From the NCBI GenBank assembly GCA_028278675.1, contig JAQAJJ010000009.1, positions 53,069 through 117,068 on the forward strand: a DNA stretch of 64,000 bases. The letters are read 5' to 3'. The DNA comes from Candidatus Azophilus lithoversatilis (lineage in GTDB: Bacteria; Pseudomonadota; Gammaproteobacteria; Pseudomonadales; Azotimanducaceae). Both the position numbers and the translations under genes were made by a program. A model generated the notes under the pieces. That model ran no database searches. It saw only the letters and a list, made by a program, of their open reading frames with translations, and had not been told where the DNA came from. Each line of letters begins with the position of its first letter. Position 1 is the first letter of the stretch. Of the stretch, positions 17,209-25,243 are shown piece by piece.

Positions 17209-18387
17209 ATGAACAGAACCCTACGCGGTTCAGTTGCGGTGGCCGGGGTCGGCGAGACCGACTACTTCAAGCGCGGCCAGTCGCCGGATCCCGAGTTCAA
17301 GCTGGCCCTCAAGGCCATCATCGCAGCCTGCGAAGACGCGGGCATTTCGCCTCGGGAGGTGGATGGCTTCGCCTCCTACAGCAACGACCGCAGCGACCCC
17401 TCGCGCCTCGCCGCGGCCTTGGGCTGCAGGGAGCTTCGGTTCGCCAACATGCAGTGGGGCGGCGGTGGCGGCGGCGGTTCCGCCGCCGTCGGCAACGCCG
17501 CAGCCGCCATCGCAGGCGGGCTGGCCGACTGCGTGGTGGTGTTCCGGGCGCTGGCCCAAGGCCAGTTTGGCCGCTTTGGCCAAGGCCCCCGGCGCAAGGC
17601 AATATTCGGCGACGGCGCCCACACGGCGCCCTACGGGCTGATGTCGCCGGCGCAGATGTTCGCCATGAAGGTGCAGCGCTTCATGCGCCAGCACGGGGTG
17701 GGCCAGGCGGCGTTGCGGGCCATATCCCTGGCCGCCTACCATCATGCGCAGAACAACCCCCGGGCAGTGATGCACGGACGGCCCCTCGACGAGGCCACCT
17801 ACGACAACTCCCGCTGGATTGTCGAACCCTTCCATCTCTACGACTGCTGCCTGGAAAACGACGGCGCCGCCGCCATGGTGCTGGTGCCCGCCGAACGCGC
17901 CAAGGACTTCCCCCATGCGCCCGCCTATCTGCTCGGCGCCGCCATCGGCGCCCACTTCCGCGCCGGCGCACCAGTGCACAACACGCCGGACTACGCCACC
18001 TCCACCTTCAAGACCCTCGCCCCGCGCCTCTACGAGATGGCCGGGGTGGCCCCCGGCGACGTCGATGTGCTGCAAAGCTACGAGAACTTCACCGGCGGGG
18101 TGCTGATGAGCCTCGTCGAGCACGGCTTCTGCCCGCCGGACGGCTGCAACGAGTACTTTGTCAAGGAGCGTTTCCTCGCCCCGGACGGCGACCTGCCGCT
18201 GAACACCAGCGGCGGCAACCTCGCCGAGTGCTACATGCACGGCCTGGGCCTCAACGTCGAGGCGGTGCGGCAAATCCGCGGGCAGTCCAGCAACCCGGTG
18301 CCGGGCGCCCAAGTCTCGATGGTGATCTCCGGCCCCATGGTCACGCCGGTGAGCTGCTGCATCTTCGGCGGCGAGGCGACCCTGTGA
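17209..18387 (+). CDS. Thiolase-fold acetyl-CoA acetyltransferase-like protein (SCP-x/Ltp group)
   Basis: A 392-residue member of the thiolase superfamily lipid-transfer branch: VAVAGVGETDYFKRG at the start, AACEDAGISPREVDGFASY, the Gly-rich MQWGGGGGGGSAAVGNAAAA and C-terminal NTSGGNLAECYMHGLG. The normal thiolase active-site cysteines are not evident in the usual contexts. Proteins of this branch (for example Ltp2) act as aldolases on CoA side-chain intermediates with a DUF35 partner, and such a partner overlaps the stop codon here. Role: probably acyl-CoA or sterol-like side-chain catabolism (inference). Confidence 0.8.
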   Translation: MNRTLRGSVAVAGVGETDYFKRGQSPDPEFKLALKAIIAACEDAGISPREVDGFASYSNDRSDPSRLAAALGCRELRFANMQWGGGGGGGSAAVGNAAAAIAGGLADCVVVFRALAQGQFGRFGQGPRRKAIFGDGAHTAPYGLMSPAQMFAMKVQRFMRQHGVGQAALRAISLAAYHHAQNNPRAVMHGRPLDEATYDNSRWIVEPFHLYDCCLENDGAAAMVLVPAERAKDFPHAPAYLLGAAIGAHFRAGAPVHNTPDYATSTFKTLAPRLYEMAGVAPGDVDVLQSYENFTGGVLMSLVEHGFCPPDGCNEYFVKERFLAPDGDLPLNTSGGNLAECYMHGLGLNVEAVRQIRGQSSNPVPGAQVSMVISGPMVTPVSCCIFGGEATL

Positions 18388-18827
18388 ACGCCCCCTACCT
18401 AGCCCCCGGACTGCCGCAGCCGGCACCTGCACCCGACGGCTTGGATGCGCCCTTTTGGGAGGGGCTGGCCAAGGGTGAACTGCGCCTGCAGCGCTGCCGC
18501 GCGTGCCGGGGATGGCAGTGGGGGCCAGAGTGGATCTGCCACCGGTGCCTCAGCTTTGACCTGGGCTTTGAGCCGGTGGCGCCGAAAGGACGCATCTACA
18601 GCTACGAACGGGTCTGGCATCCGGTGCATCCGGCGCTGAAGGACCAGGGCCCCTACCTCGTGGCGCTCGTCGAAATCCCCGGCGCAGGCGGTGTGCGGCT
18701 GGTGGGCAACCTGCTCGGCGACCCCCGTCAGACGGTGCCGTTAGGCGCTTCCGTCGAAGGTGTCTTTGAGCGCCACGATGACCCGGATGCGTCGTTCACG
18801 CTGCTGCAGTGGCGGCTGTTGGATTGA
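18384..18827 (+). CDS. DUF35 / OB-fold zinc-ribbon protein, partner of the thiolase
   Basis: A 147-residue protein starting at GTG 18384, whose GTGA overlaps the thiolase TGA by 4 nt; this coupling fixes the start. A rubredoxin-like zinc ribbon is visible as CRAC ... CHRC (residues ~36-55), then an OB-fold ending GVFERHDDPD. DUF35 proteins form complexes with thiolase-fold partners and bind acyl-CoA. The arrangement matches many catabolic aldolase pairs. Confidence 0.88.
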   Translation: MNAPYLAPGLPQPAPAPDGLDAPFWEGLAKGELRLQRCRACRGWQWGPEWICHRCLSFDLGFEPVAPKGRIYSYERVWHPVHPALKDQGPYLVALVEIPGAGGVRLVGNLLGDPRQTVPLGASVEGVFERHDDPDASFTLLQWRLLD

Positions 18828-19044
18828 CCCCGGATCGAGGACGTCCTGCCCTCGCACCGAACCGCAGGATCCCATTCGAGGGCGGAACGCCCGGTTCGGG
18901 GTGCCCGCTTCGAAGCAATGCGCTTGGGCGTTTGGAGGTTCCTCGGTCCCGTTTTAGCGCCCTCGTCTTGAGTGGGGTAACATCGGCGAACGTTGGTGGT
19001 TTGCCGGCGTCCGAGGAAGTTTCAGCGTCACAGGGAGGTGTTCG

Positions 19045-20232
19045 ATGGACGAAACGGCAAATGCCTGGCGGCGGCAATCGCCGGGCAACGCAGGGTGGCA
19101 GCGCTCCGCACGGCCGGGCGCAGCGAACAAGTTCTTCATGGTGTCGGCGGATTGCCACGCCAACGAACCCCGCGACTTTCTCGCCAAGCGCATCGAACCG
19201 AAGCTCGCCCACCGGCTGCCCCGAGTGGAGGTGGACGGGAAGGGCGAGCGCTGGCAGATCACCGAGGGCTACCGCCCCACCCGCATCCGCTTCAAACGGC
19301 CTCTCGAAGGCGAGGACGGGCGGCGCAACGCTTCCGGCGCCACCCCGGAGGAGCGGCTGCGGGACATGCAGGCCGACGGCGTGGACGCCGAGGTCATCTT
19401 TCCCAACAAGGGGCTCGCGATGTGGGCGACGCCGGACCCCCAATTCGCCATGGCCTGCTGCCGCTGCTGGAACGACTGGGCCTGGGAGACCTTCGGCCCT
19501 CACAACGACCGGATGTCGCCCATGGCCTGCCTTGCCACCGGCGACCTCGACGGCTCGATTGCGGAAGTGCAGCGCGCGGCCAAGCTTGGCTTTCGCGGGC
19601 TGACGCTGCCGAGCAAGCCGATCTTCGGCCCCCACGACGCCGAGCAGCCGAACTACAACCTGCCGATGTTCGATCCGCTGTGGGCGGCCATCCAGGACGC
19701 CGACCTGCCGATGACCTTCCACGTCTCCACGGGGCGCGACCCGAGGGCCGCCAAGGGCAATGGCGGCGCGGTGATCAACTACGTCTCGCACTCCCTGGCG
19801 CCGACCATCGAGCCGTTGGCCAACCTCTGCGCCTCCGGCGTCTTCGAACGCTTCCCGAAGCTGCGCTTCGCCACCATTGAGGCGGGCATTGGCTGGGTGG
19901 CCTGGGCGTTGACGGCGATGGACGAGGCGTACAAGAAGCACCACATGTGGGTGCAGCCGAAACTCGGCGGCCTGCCCTCAGACTACTTCCGCGCCCATGG
20001 CATGGCCAGCTTTCAGGAGGATGAGCCGGGCCTGCGCGACGCCCAGGCCCACGATCTGGCGGGCAATTTCATGTGGGCCAACGACTACCCCCACCACGAA
20101 GGCACCTGGCCCCATTCAGCCGCCGCCATCGAGCGCACCATGGGCTTTCTCACGGAGGACGAACGGGCGCAGATCCTCGGCCTCAACGCCGCCCGCTTCT
20201 TCGGCTTCGACGTGCCGGAAGGCATGGCTTAG
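19045..20232 (+). CDS. Amidohydrolase family 2 protein (metal-dependent TIM barrel)
   Basis: A 395-residue TIM-barrel hydrolase or decarboxylase of the ACMSD-like amidohydrolase_2 family. VSADCHANEP near residue 35 provides a DxH-type metal motif. MTFHVSTG supplies a barrel His. The late MWANDYPHHEGTWP carries the terminal Asp ligand. ERLRDMQADGVDAEVIFPNK is typical of this family. It follows the thiolase/DUF35 pair on the same strand after ~220 bp and may act in the same catabolic route, but the substrate is unknown. Confidence 0.85.
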   Translation: MDETANAWRRQSPGNAGWQRSARPGAANKFFMVSADCHANEPRDFLAKRIEPKLAHRLPRVEVDGKGERWQITEGYRPTRIRFKRPLEGEDGRRNASGATPEERLRDMQADGVDAEVIFPNKGLAMWATPDPQFAMACCRCWNDWAWETFGPHNDRMSPMACLATGDLDGSIAEVQRAAKLGFRGLTLPSKPIFGPHDAEQPNYNLPMFDPLWAAIQDADLPMTFHVSTGRDPRAAKGNGGAVINYVSHSLAPTIEPLANLCASGVFERFPKLRFATIEAGIGWVAWALTAMDEAYKKHHMWVQPKLGGLPSDYFRAHGMASFQEDEPGLRDAQAHDLAGNFMWANDYPHHEGTWPHSAAAIERTMGFLTEDERAQILGLNAARFFGFDVPEGMA

Positions 20233-20299
20233 TCCACTGCCTGCGCCGGTGGGCAATTCGGAATCGAGGGCAAGATGCCCTTATCGGTCCGGGCTTCGT

Positions 20300-22021
20300 T
20301 CAAGGGCATTTCCCGAATCCGGGGGAAGGCGATGCGGTCTGCCGCCGCCAGCCCGTCCAGCCCGGGCCCCGCACCACCCGGCCCGGCAGGGCGCCGGTGT
20401 GCTCGCCGTCGGCCAGCACCGGCTCACCGTTGACGAACACGTGAACCATGCCGGTGGCGTACTGGTGGGGCTTGGCAAAGGTGGCGTGGTCCTGAATTCG
20501 GTCCGGGTCGAACACCACCACGTCGGCGTAATGCCCAGGCTTGAGCTCGCCGCGCCCGCGCAGCCGCAGGTTGGTGGCGGGCAGCTTGGTGAGCTTATGA
20601 ATCGCGGCCTGCATTGAAAGCGCTTGTTCGTCTCGAACGTACTTGCCCAGCACGCGGGCGAAGTTGCCGTAGGCCCGGGGGTGGGTGCTGCTGTTGAGAA
20701 ACACGCCCGCCGCGGCCATGGACCGGGCATCGGAGCCGAAGCTCACCCACGGCAGGGCAATGCCCTTGGCGACGTTCTCCTCGGACATCAGGAAGTAGAT
20801 GGCCTGCACACGGCTGCCGTCCTCCACCACCAAGTCCATGGCCGTCTCAAACGGGTTCGTGCCCCGCTGTTCGGCAACCTCCGCGAGGCTCCGGCCAGTG
20901 TGGATGCGCAGTTCCGGGTTGCGAAAGCCCACCAGCAGCACCCCTTCGGCGCCGGCAGCGAGCAGCAGGTTCTCCCAAGAGTCCGTTGGCGTGGCCATTT
21001 CCCTGGCCACCTTGGCGCGGATTTGCGGATCCCGCAGCCGCGCCGCCCAAGCCTCGTAGCCACCCTCCTGCACCCAAGGCGGCATGGCGGCATCGAGGCC
21101 GGTGGAGCCCGCCGGGTAAGCGTACATGTTGGCAGTGATGCGCAACCCCCGGGCGCGGGCGGCCTCGATGCGGGCCACCGCGGCGTCGAACTTCGGCCAG
21201 TTCGGCGCCCCGCTGGCCTTCAGGTGGTAGATCTCCGCCGGCGCGCCGCTGGCCTCGGCAATGGCGACGAGTTCATCGATCGACTCCAGCAGCCGATTGC
21301 CTTCACTGCGCAGGTGGGAGGCGTACATGCCGCCGTGTTCGGCGGCCACCCGCATCAGGGCGCTCAGCTCACCGGTTTGGGCGTAAAAGGCCGGCGCGTA
21401 GATCAGCGATGAGCCGACGCCGAGGGCGCCTTCGGCCATCGCGGCGCGGACCAACCCCTGCATGCGGGCAAGTTCCTCGGCGCTGGGCGCCCGGTCGGCG
21501 TAGCCGAGCTCGTGAACCCGCACCGTGGTCGCGCCGACGAACGAGGCCACGTTCGGGGAGACCCCCTTGCGCTCGAGATGTTCCAAGTATTCACCCAACG
21601 AGGTCCAAGCGATGTCAAACTTGGCTTCGTCCTGCCGAGCGCGCATCTCGGCCTTCATCGATTCGTTGAGCGGCCCCATGGAGCGGCCCTCGCCAAACAC
21701 TTCCAAGGTGACGCCCTGGCGAATGTCGCTCTCGCTGCGGCCATCGATAATGAGGGATTGCATCGCCCAACTGAGCATGTTGATGAAGCCCGGGGCCACG
21801 GCGAGGCCGCGGGCATCGACGACGCGCCGAGCGCGAGCCGGATCGATGCGCCCGATCAGGGCGATGCGGTCACCCGCAATCGCCAAGTCCGCCACATAGG
21901 GCGCTGCCCCGTTGCCGTCGTAGATAAGGCCCGATTGAATCACCCAATCGAAGGGGACATCGGCACCGGCCACCTCGCCGTGGAGCGACAAACCAACGAG
22001 AAACAGCACCGCCCTGCGCAT
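20300..22021 (-). CDS. N-acyl-D-amino-acid deacylase-like amidohydrolase, exported
   Basis: A 573-residue product. The start at 22021 is preceded by GGAGGAG and gives a signal peptide (MRRAVLFLVGLSLHGEVAGA). The family is recognised from VIQSGLIYDGNG, VVDARGLAVAPGFIN, YASHLRSEGNR, YHLKASG and WVSFGSDAR. The His-x-His metal motif that normally follows APGFID is replaced by NMLSWA, and the GNCG-type Cys position reads FGEG. So the binuclear zinc site of characterised D-aminoacylases is altered, and true activity is uncertain. Convergent with the amidohydrolase gene. Confidence 0.8.
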   Translation of the reverse strand: MRRAVLFLVGLSLHGEVAGADVPFDWVIQSGLIYDGNGAAPYVADLAIAGDRIALIGRIDPARARRVVDARGLAVAPGFINMLSWAMQSLIIDGRSESDIRQGVTLEVFGEGRSMGPLNESMKAEMRARQDEAKFDIAWTSLGEYLEHLERKGVSPNVASFVGATTVRVHELGYADRAPSAEELARMQGLVRAAMAEGALGVGSSLIYAPAFYAQTGELSALMRVAAEHGGMYASHLRSEGNRLLESIDELVAIAEASGAPAEIYHLKASGAPNWPKFDAAVARIEAARARGLRITANMYAYPAGSTGLDAAMPPWVQEGGYEAWAARLRDPQIRAKVAREMATPTDSWENLLLAAGAEGVLLVGFRNPELRIHTGRSLAEVAEQRGTNPFETAMDLVVEDGSRVQAIYFLMSEENVAKGIALPWVSFGSDARSMAAAGVFLNSSTHPRAYGNFARVLGKYVRDEQALSMQAAIHKLTKLPATNLRLRGRGELKPGHYADVVVFDPDRIQDHATFAKPHQYATGMVHVFVNGEPVLADGEHTGALPGRVVRGPGWTGWRRQTASPSPGFGKCP

Positions 22022-22022
22022 G

Positions 22023-22072
22023 GCTCCTCCTGCGAGGGGCGTGCCCCTCGCGCTCCCCAAGCTGAAAGGCTC
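22023..22072. repeat. 50-bp palindromic repeat, intergenic copy
   Basis: Core GCGAGGGG-cgtg-CCCCTCGC, followed by GCTCCCCAAGCTGAAAGGC. About 41 of 50 positions match the copy at 52715-52763. It sits immediately upstream of the D-aminoacylase-like gene and supplies its ribosome-binding site (GGAGGAG on the minus strand). Confidence 0.7.
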
Positions 22073-22168
22073 ATCCTTCTTGAGATCGGGGAAGACTGGG
22101 AAAACAACTGACTATCCGGCAATTGTAGGTTAACTTGCGCGGCCATTGCCTACCGGAGGGACGCTGCA

Positions 22169-23293
22169 TTGGACATTCACGGAACCTGCAAACCGCAGTT
22201 TGAGGCCGTCAGGGCCGCTTTCGAGGAGAACTTCGAGCAGCGCGGCGATGTGGGAGCCAGCGTCGCGGTCAGCGTCGAAGGCGAACCGGTGGTCGATCTC
22301 TGGGCGGGCTACCGGGACCGGGCGCGCACCCTGCCTTGGGAGCGGGACACCATCGTCAACGTCTATTCCACCACCAAGACCATGGCCGCATTGACGGCCC
22401 TGCTGCTGGCCGACCGCGGCGAGCTCGACCTCTATGCGCCGGTGAAGCGCTATTGGCCGGAGTTCGCGCAAAACGGCAAGGACAAGGTGGAGGTGCGGCA
22501 CTTCCTGAGCCACTCGGCGGGGCTTTCCGGGATGGACGAACCGATGTCCGAGCACGACGTCTATGACTGGGAGAAGATGGTCAACGCCCTGGCCCGGCAA
22601 GCCCCCTGGTGGGAGCCCGGCACGGCGAGCGGCTACCACGCCCTGACCCAAGGCCACCTCATCGGCGAGGTCGTGCGCCGGGTGACCGGCTTAAGCCTCG
22701 GCCAGTTCTTTCGCCGGGAGTTGGCCGAGCCGTTGGGCGCCGACTTCCACATCGGCACCGGGCCGGAACACGACCACCGCATCGGCGAGCTGATCCCGCC
22801 GGCCACAGCGCCCGCCGCAGGGTCGAAGCCGGACAGCATCGCCGCCCGAACCTTCGCCAATCCGTTCATTTCGGCGCGGGCCGCATCCACCCGAGCCTGG
22901 CGAGCGGCCGAGATTCCCGCCGCCAACGGCCACGGCAACGCCCGTTCCGTGATGGCGGTGCAGACCCTGGCCGCGAATCTCGGCGTCGCCTCCGGCAAGC
23001 GGCTCATGTCCGAGGCCGGCTGCCGCGCCATCTTCGACAAGCAGACTTTCAGCAAGGACTTGGTGCTGGGCGTGCCCATCAAGTTCGGCATGGGCTACGG
23101 CATCACCACCGAGGCGATGCCCATGGGGCCGAACCCGAACATCGCCTACTGGGGCGGCTGGGGCGGCTCCACCGCGGTGATCGACCTGGACGCCCGAATG
23201 TGCGTCTCCTACGTCATGAACCGCATGGAAGGCAATCTGATGGGTGACCTGCGCGGCTTCAAGCTGCTGCTGGCGGCGCACCGCTCGCTTTAG
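22169..23293 (+). CDS. Beta-lactamase/esterase-like serine hydrolase (class C, EstB type)
   Basis: A 374-residue member of the serine beta-lactamase-like superfamily. The nucleophile motif SxxK is VYSTTK (near residue 70). The second motif is a Tyr in ASGYHALTQG. WGGWGGS near the C-terminus replaces the usual HTG/KTG. VDLWAGYRD is typical of EstB-like esterases. There is no clear signal peptide, so it is probably cytoplasmic. The start appears to be TTG at 22169, with GGAGGG about 10 nt upstream. The TAG stop is part of the target duplicated by the MITE that follows. Confidence 0.85.
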   Translation: MDIHGTCKPQFEAVRAAFEENFEQRGDVGASVAVSVEGEPVVDLWAGYRDRARTLPWERDTIVNVYSTTKTMAALTALLLADRGELDLYAPVKRYWPEFAQNGKDKVEVRHFLSHSAGLSGMDEPMSEHDVYDWEKMVNALARQAPWWEPGTASGYHALTQGHLIGEVVRRVTGLSLGQFFRRELAEPLGADFHIGTGPEHDHRIGELIPPATAPAAGSKPDSIAARTFANPFISARAASTRAWRAAEIPAANGHGNARSVMAVQTLAANLGVASGKRLMSEAGCRAIFDKQTFSKDLVLGVPIKFGMGYGITTEAMPMGPNPNIAYWGGWGGSTAVIDLDARMCVSYVMNRMEGNLMGDLRGFKLLLAAHRSL

Positions 23294-23461
23294 GGAACCT
23301 CTGATCAAGTCCCGTTCGCTCAGCGCTTCACAGGTTGCGAATGGGAGCGATGTCCCAGCGGATTGGCATTGACCCCCATCGTGATCGGCTGGCCGATGGC
23401 GGCCTTGCGCCATCACGCGCACCAGGCTCCTCTGAGCTTTCGGGACTTGATCAGAGGCTCC
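23294..23461. mobile_element. IS5-like MITE with TTAG target duplication
   Basis: Terminal inverted repeats begin GGAACCTCTGATCAAGTCCC on the left and, in complement, GGAGCCTCTGATCAAGTCCC on the right; the similarity continues for about ten more bases (GCTCAG shared). The 168-bp element has no ORF and is flanked by TTAG at 23290-23293 and 23462-23465. TTAG fits the YTAR target of the IS5 subgroup. The left TTAG includes the stop codon of the preceding gene. It is a non-autonomous transposon; no cognate transposase is in this window. Confidence 0.85.
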
Positions 23462-23488
23462 TTAGGGCAACGAGCCGTCCCATTTCCG

Positions 23489-24442
23489 TCACATCACGTC
23501 AAGCCCCGCCAAGCGTTGGCGCACGGCCAGAACGGCGCCGGCCATGCCGAGGGCCGATCCAAGGCCGACCAGGGTGACCACAAAGGCGGCGTCAAAGCCG
23601 CCAAGAACCAGGGTTTGGTCGAAACTGCCGAGCAGGTCGAGCAGCGGCACTTCCAGGACGATGAGCCCCAAGCTCACCAGCATGGTGGCCACCAAGCCAC
23701 CGCCCGCGCCATAGAGTGCGCCGAAGTAGAGGAACGGCCGCCGCAGTTGCGCATCGCTGGCGCCGACCAGCTTCATCACCTTGAGTTCATCGAGCTGCGA
23801 ATCGATGGCGAAGCGCACGGTGGTCGCCGTCACCAAGGCGGCACCGACGCCGAACAGGACGCCGAACACCAAGCCGAGAGCGTTGGCGAGCCGGGAGATG
23901 GCGTTGATGCGCTCCAACCAAGTGCGTTCGACCACCACGTCCGCCACCCCATCCGCTTCTCGCATCAATGCCGCCACTGCTTCCAAGGCATCGGCGTGGG
24001 CATCGGCCACGAAGGTCACGCGCAGGGAGGCAGGCAAGGGATTGCGCGTGAGCCCCGCAAGCGCGTCGCCGAAGCCGGTGTAGGCGGTGAATTCCTGCAG
24101 GGCCTCATCCTGGCTGGTCAGCGCCACCGCCTCCACTTCCGCGCGCCGCCCAAGCTGTGCAGCCAGTTCGGCCGTGTTGAGCGCCCCAAGTTCCATGTAA
24201 ACGGAAACACTGGCACGGCCGCCACCCCAATCGACCGCCAGCCGGGACAGGTTGGTCTGCACCAGCATGAGGCTGGCCGGCAGGGCCAAGGCGATGCCCA
24301 CCAGCAGCCAGACCAGCAAGCTGGTGCCAGTGTGCGTCGATACGAAGAAAAAAACCTCCCGGGCCACCCGCCAATGCCCGCGCCACCGACCCCATGGATG
24401 GGATATGCGGGGCCATGGCCCCTGTTTGCGGCTATCCCGCAT
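23489..24442 (-). CDS. ftsX: Cell division ABC transporter permease FtsX
   Basis: A 317-residue integral membrane partner of FtsE; the complex activates peptidoglycan hydrolases at the septum. A cytoplasmic N-terminus is followed by TM1 (LLVWLLVGIALALPASL) and a periplasmic loop with VSVYMELG. Three more membrane segments lie near residues 190-300. Start codon 24442 follows ftsE by 32 bp. The order ftsY-ftsE-ftsX is conserved across gammaproteobacteria. The usual downstream neighbour rpoH has been separated to 27.8 kb. Confidence 0.93.
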   Translation of the reverse strand: MRDSRKQGPWPRISHPWGRWRGHWRVAREVFFFVSTHTGTSLLVWLLVGIALALPASLMLVQTNLSRLAVDWGGGRASVSVYMELGALNTAELAAQLGRRAEVEAVALTSQDEALQEFTAYTGFGDALAGLTRNPLPASLRVTFVADAHADALEAVAALMREADGVADVVVERTWLERINAISRLANALGLVFGVLFGVGAALVTATTVRFAIDSQLDELKVMKLVGASDAQLRRPFLYFGALYGAGGGLVATMLVSLGLIVLEVPLLDLLGSFDQTLVLGGFDAAFVVTLVGLGSALGMAGAVLAVRQRLAGLDVM

Positions 24443-24474
24443 GGCTCACTCCGCTGGTCGGACAGGACACTAGG

Positions 24475-25134
24475 TCACCCAACCCGCGAGCCGTGGGACA
24501 GCTCCACCACGGGGTTGTCCAAGCTCTCGATAAGGGCGCGGTCGTGGCTGGCAACGATGACCGTGGCGCCCACTTCGTTGAAGCCTTGGAAGAGGGCCAT
24601 GATGTCCTCGGAGAGTTCCGGGTCCAGATTGCCCGTCGGCTCGTCGGCAAGGAGAATCTTCGGGCGGCTGACCACTGCCCGGGCGATGCCCACCCGCTGC
24701 TGCTCCCCGGTGGATAGCTGCATGGGCAGCAGCGATTCCCGCTCCAGCAGCCCCACCCGGTTGAGGGCGGCGCTCACCCGCCGCCTCACTTCCCGCTCCC
24801 GCATGTGCGACACCCGCAAAGGCAGGGCCACATTGTCGAAGACGCTGCGGGCGGCCAGCAACTTGTGGTCCTGGAACACCGCGCCCAAGTTCTGCCGATA
24901 GTGCGGCAGGCGTCGGGCGCTGAGGCGGCTCACGTTGACGCCATTGACCAAAATCTGACCGTGAGTCGGATTGTCGAGGCAGAGCAGGAGCTTTAGGCAG
25001 GTCGTCTTGCCAGCTCCGGAATGGCCCGTGAGGAAGGTCATGGAGCCTTCCTCAAAGACGAGGGATAAGTCCTGCAGCGCTTCAAAACCGTTCGGATAGC
25101 GCTTGTACACGTTGAGAAACTCGATTCGGCCCAT
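24475..25134 (-). CDS. ftsE: Cell division ATP-binding protein FtsE
   Basis: ABC ATPase of 219 residues. Walker A is GHSGAGKTT, the Q-loop is VFQDHKLL, the signature LSTGEQQRVGIAR, Walker B ILLADEPTGNLD, and the H-loop VIVASHDR. It starts MGRIEFLNVYKRYPNGFEAL as is typical. It couples ATP hydrolysis to FtsX-driven septal hydrolase activation. Same operon as ftsX. Confidence 0.95.
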   Translation of the reverse strand: MGRIEFLNVYKRYPNGFEALQDLSLVFEEGSMTFLTGHSGAGKTTCLKLLLCLDNPTHGQILVNGVNVSRLSARRLPHYRQNLGAVFQDHKLLAARSVFDNVALPLRVSHMREREVRRRVSAALNRVGLLERESLLPMQLSTGEQQRVGIARAVVSRPKILLADEPTGNLDPELSEDIMALFQGFNEVGATVIVASHDRALIESLDNPVVELSHGSRVG

Positions 25135-25146
25135 CGCGGCAGAACC

Positions 25147-25170
25147 CTAGTCCACCGCCAGCAGCGCATC
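25147..25170. repeat. Second copy of the ftsY 3' end
   Basis: The 24 bp here match the last codons of ftsY at 25244-25267 with one mismatch, 97 bp apart. The DNA between them contains REP-like copy 4. The duplicate includes the codons for DALLAVD and the stop, but in a different frame from ftsY. Confidence 0.75.
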
Positions 25171-25173
25171 GGC

Positions 25174-25212
25174 GCACCGCTGCGCGGTGCGTTCAAGTTG
25201 CTCGCGCAACTT
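25174..25212 (-). repeat. Two-hairpin REP-like element, copy 4
   Basis: On the minus strand hairpin 1 is AAGTTGCGCGAGCAACTT (complement of 25195-25212) and hairpin 2 is GCACCGCGCAGCGGTGC (complement of 25174-25190). It sits between ftsY and ftsE, flanked by the duplicated ftsY end. Confidence 0.6.
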
Positions 25213-25243
25213 GGCGACGCCATCGAAAATGCCAGTCACTTCC

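Noticed and set aside
17230..18432. A 400-codon minus-strand frame over the thiolase gene
   Set aside because: Shadow of a GC-rich gene; no domain, no ribosome-binding site, no neighbour logic.
20233..20299. Bidirectional terminator between the convergent amidohydrolase and deacylase genes
   Set aside because: The only hairpin (AGGGCA-aga-TGCCCT) is short and lacks a T tract on either strand.
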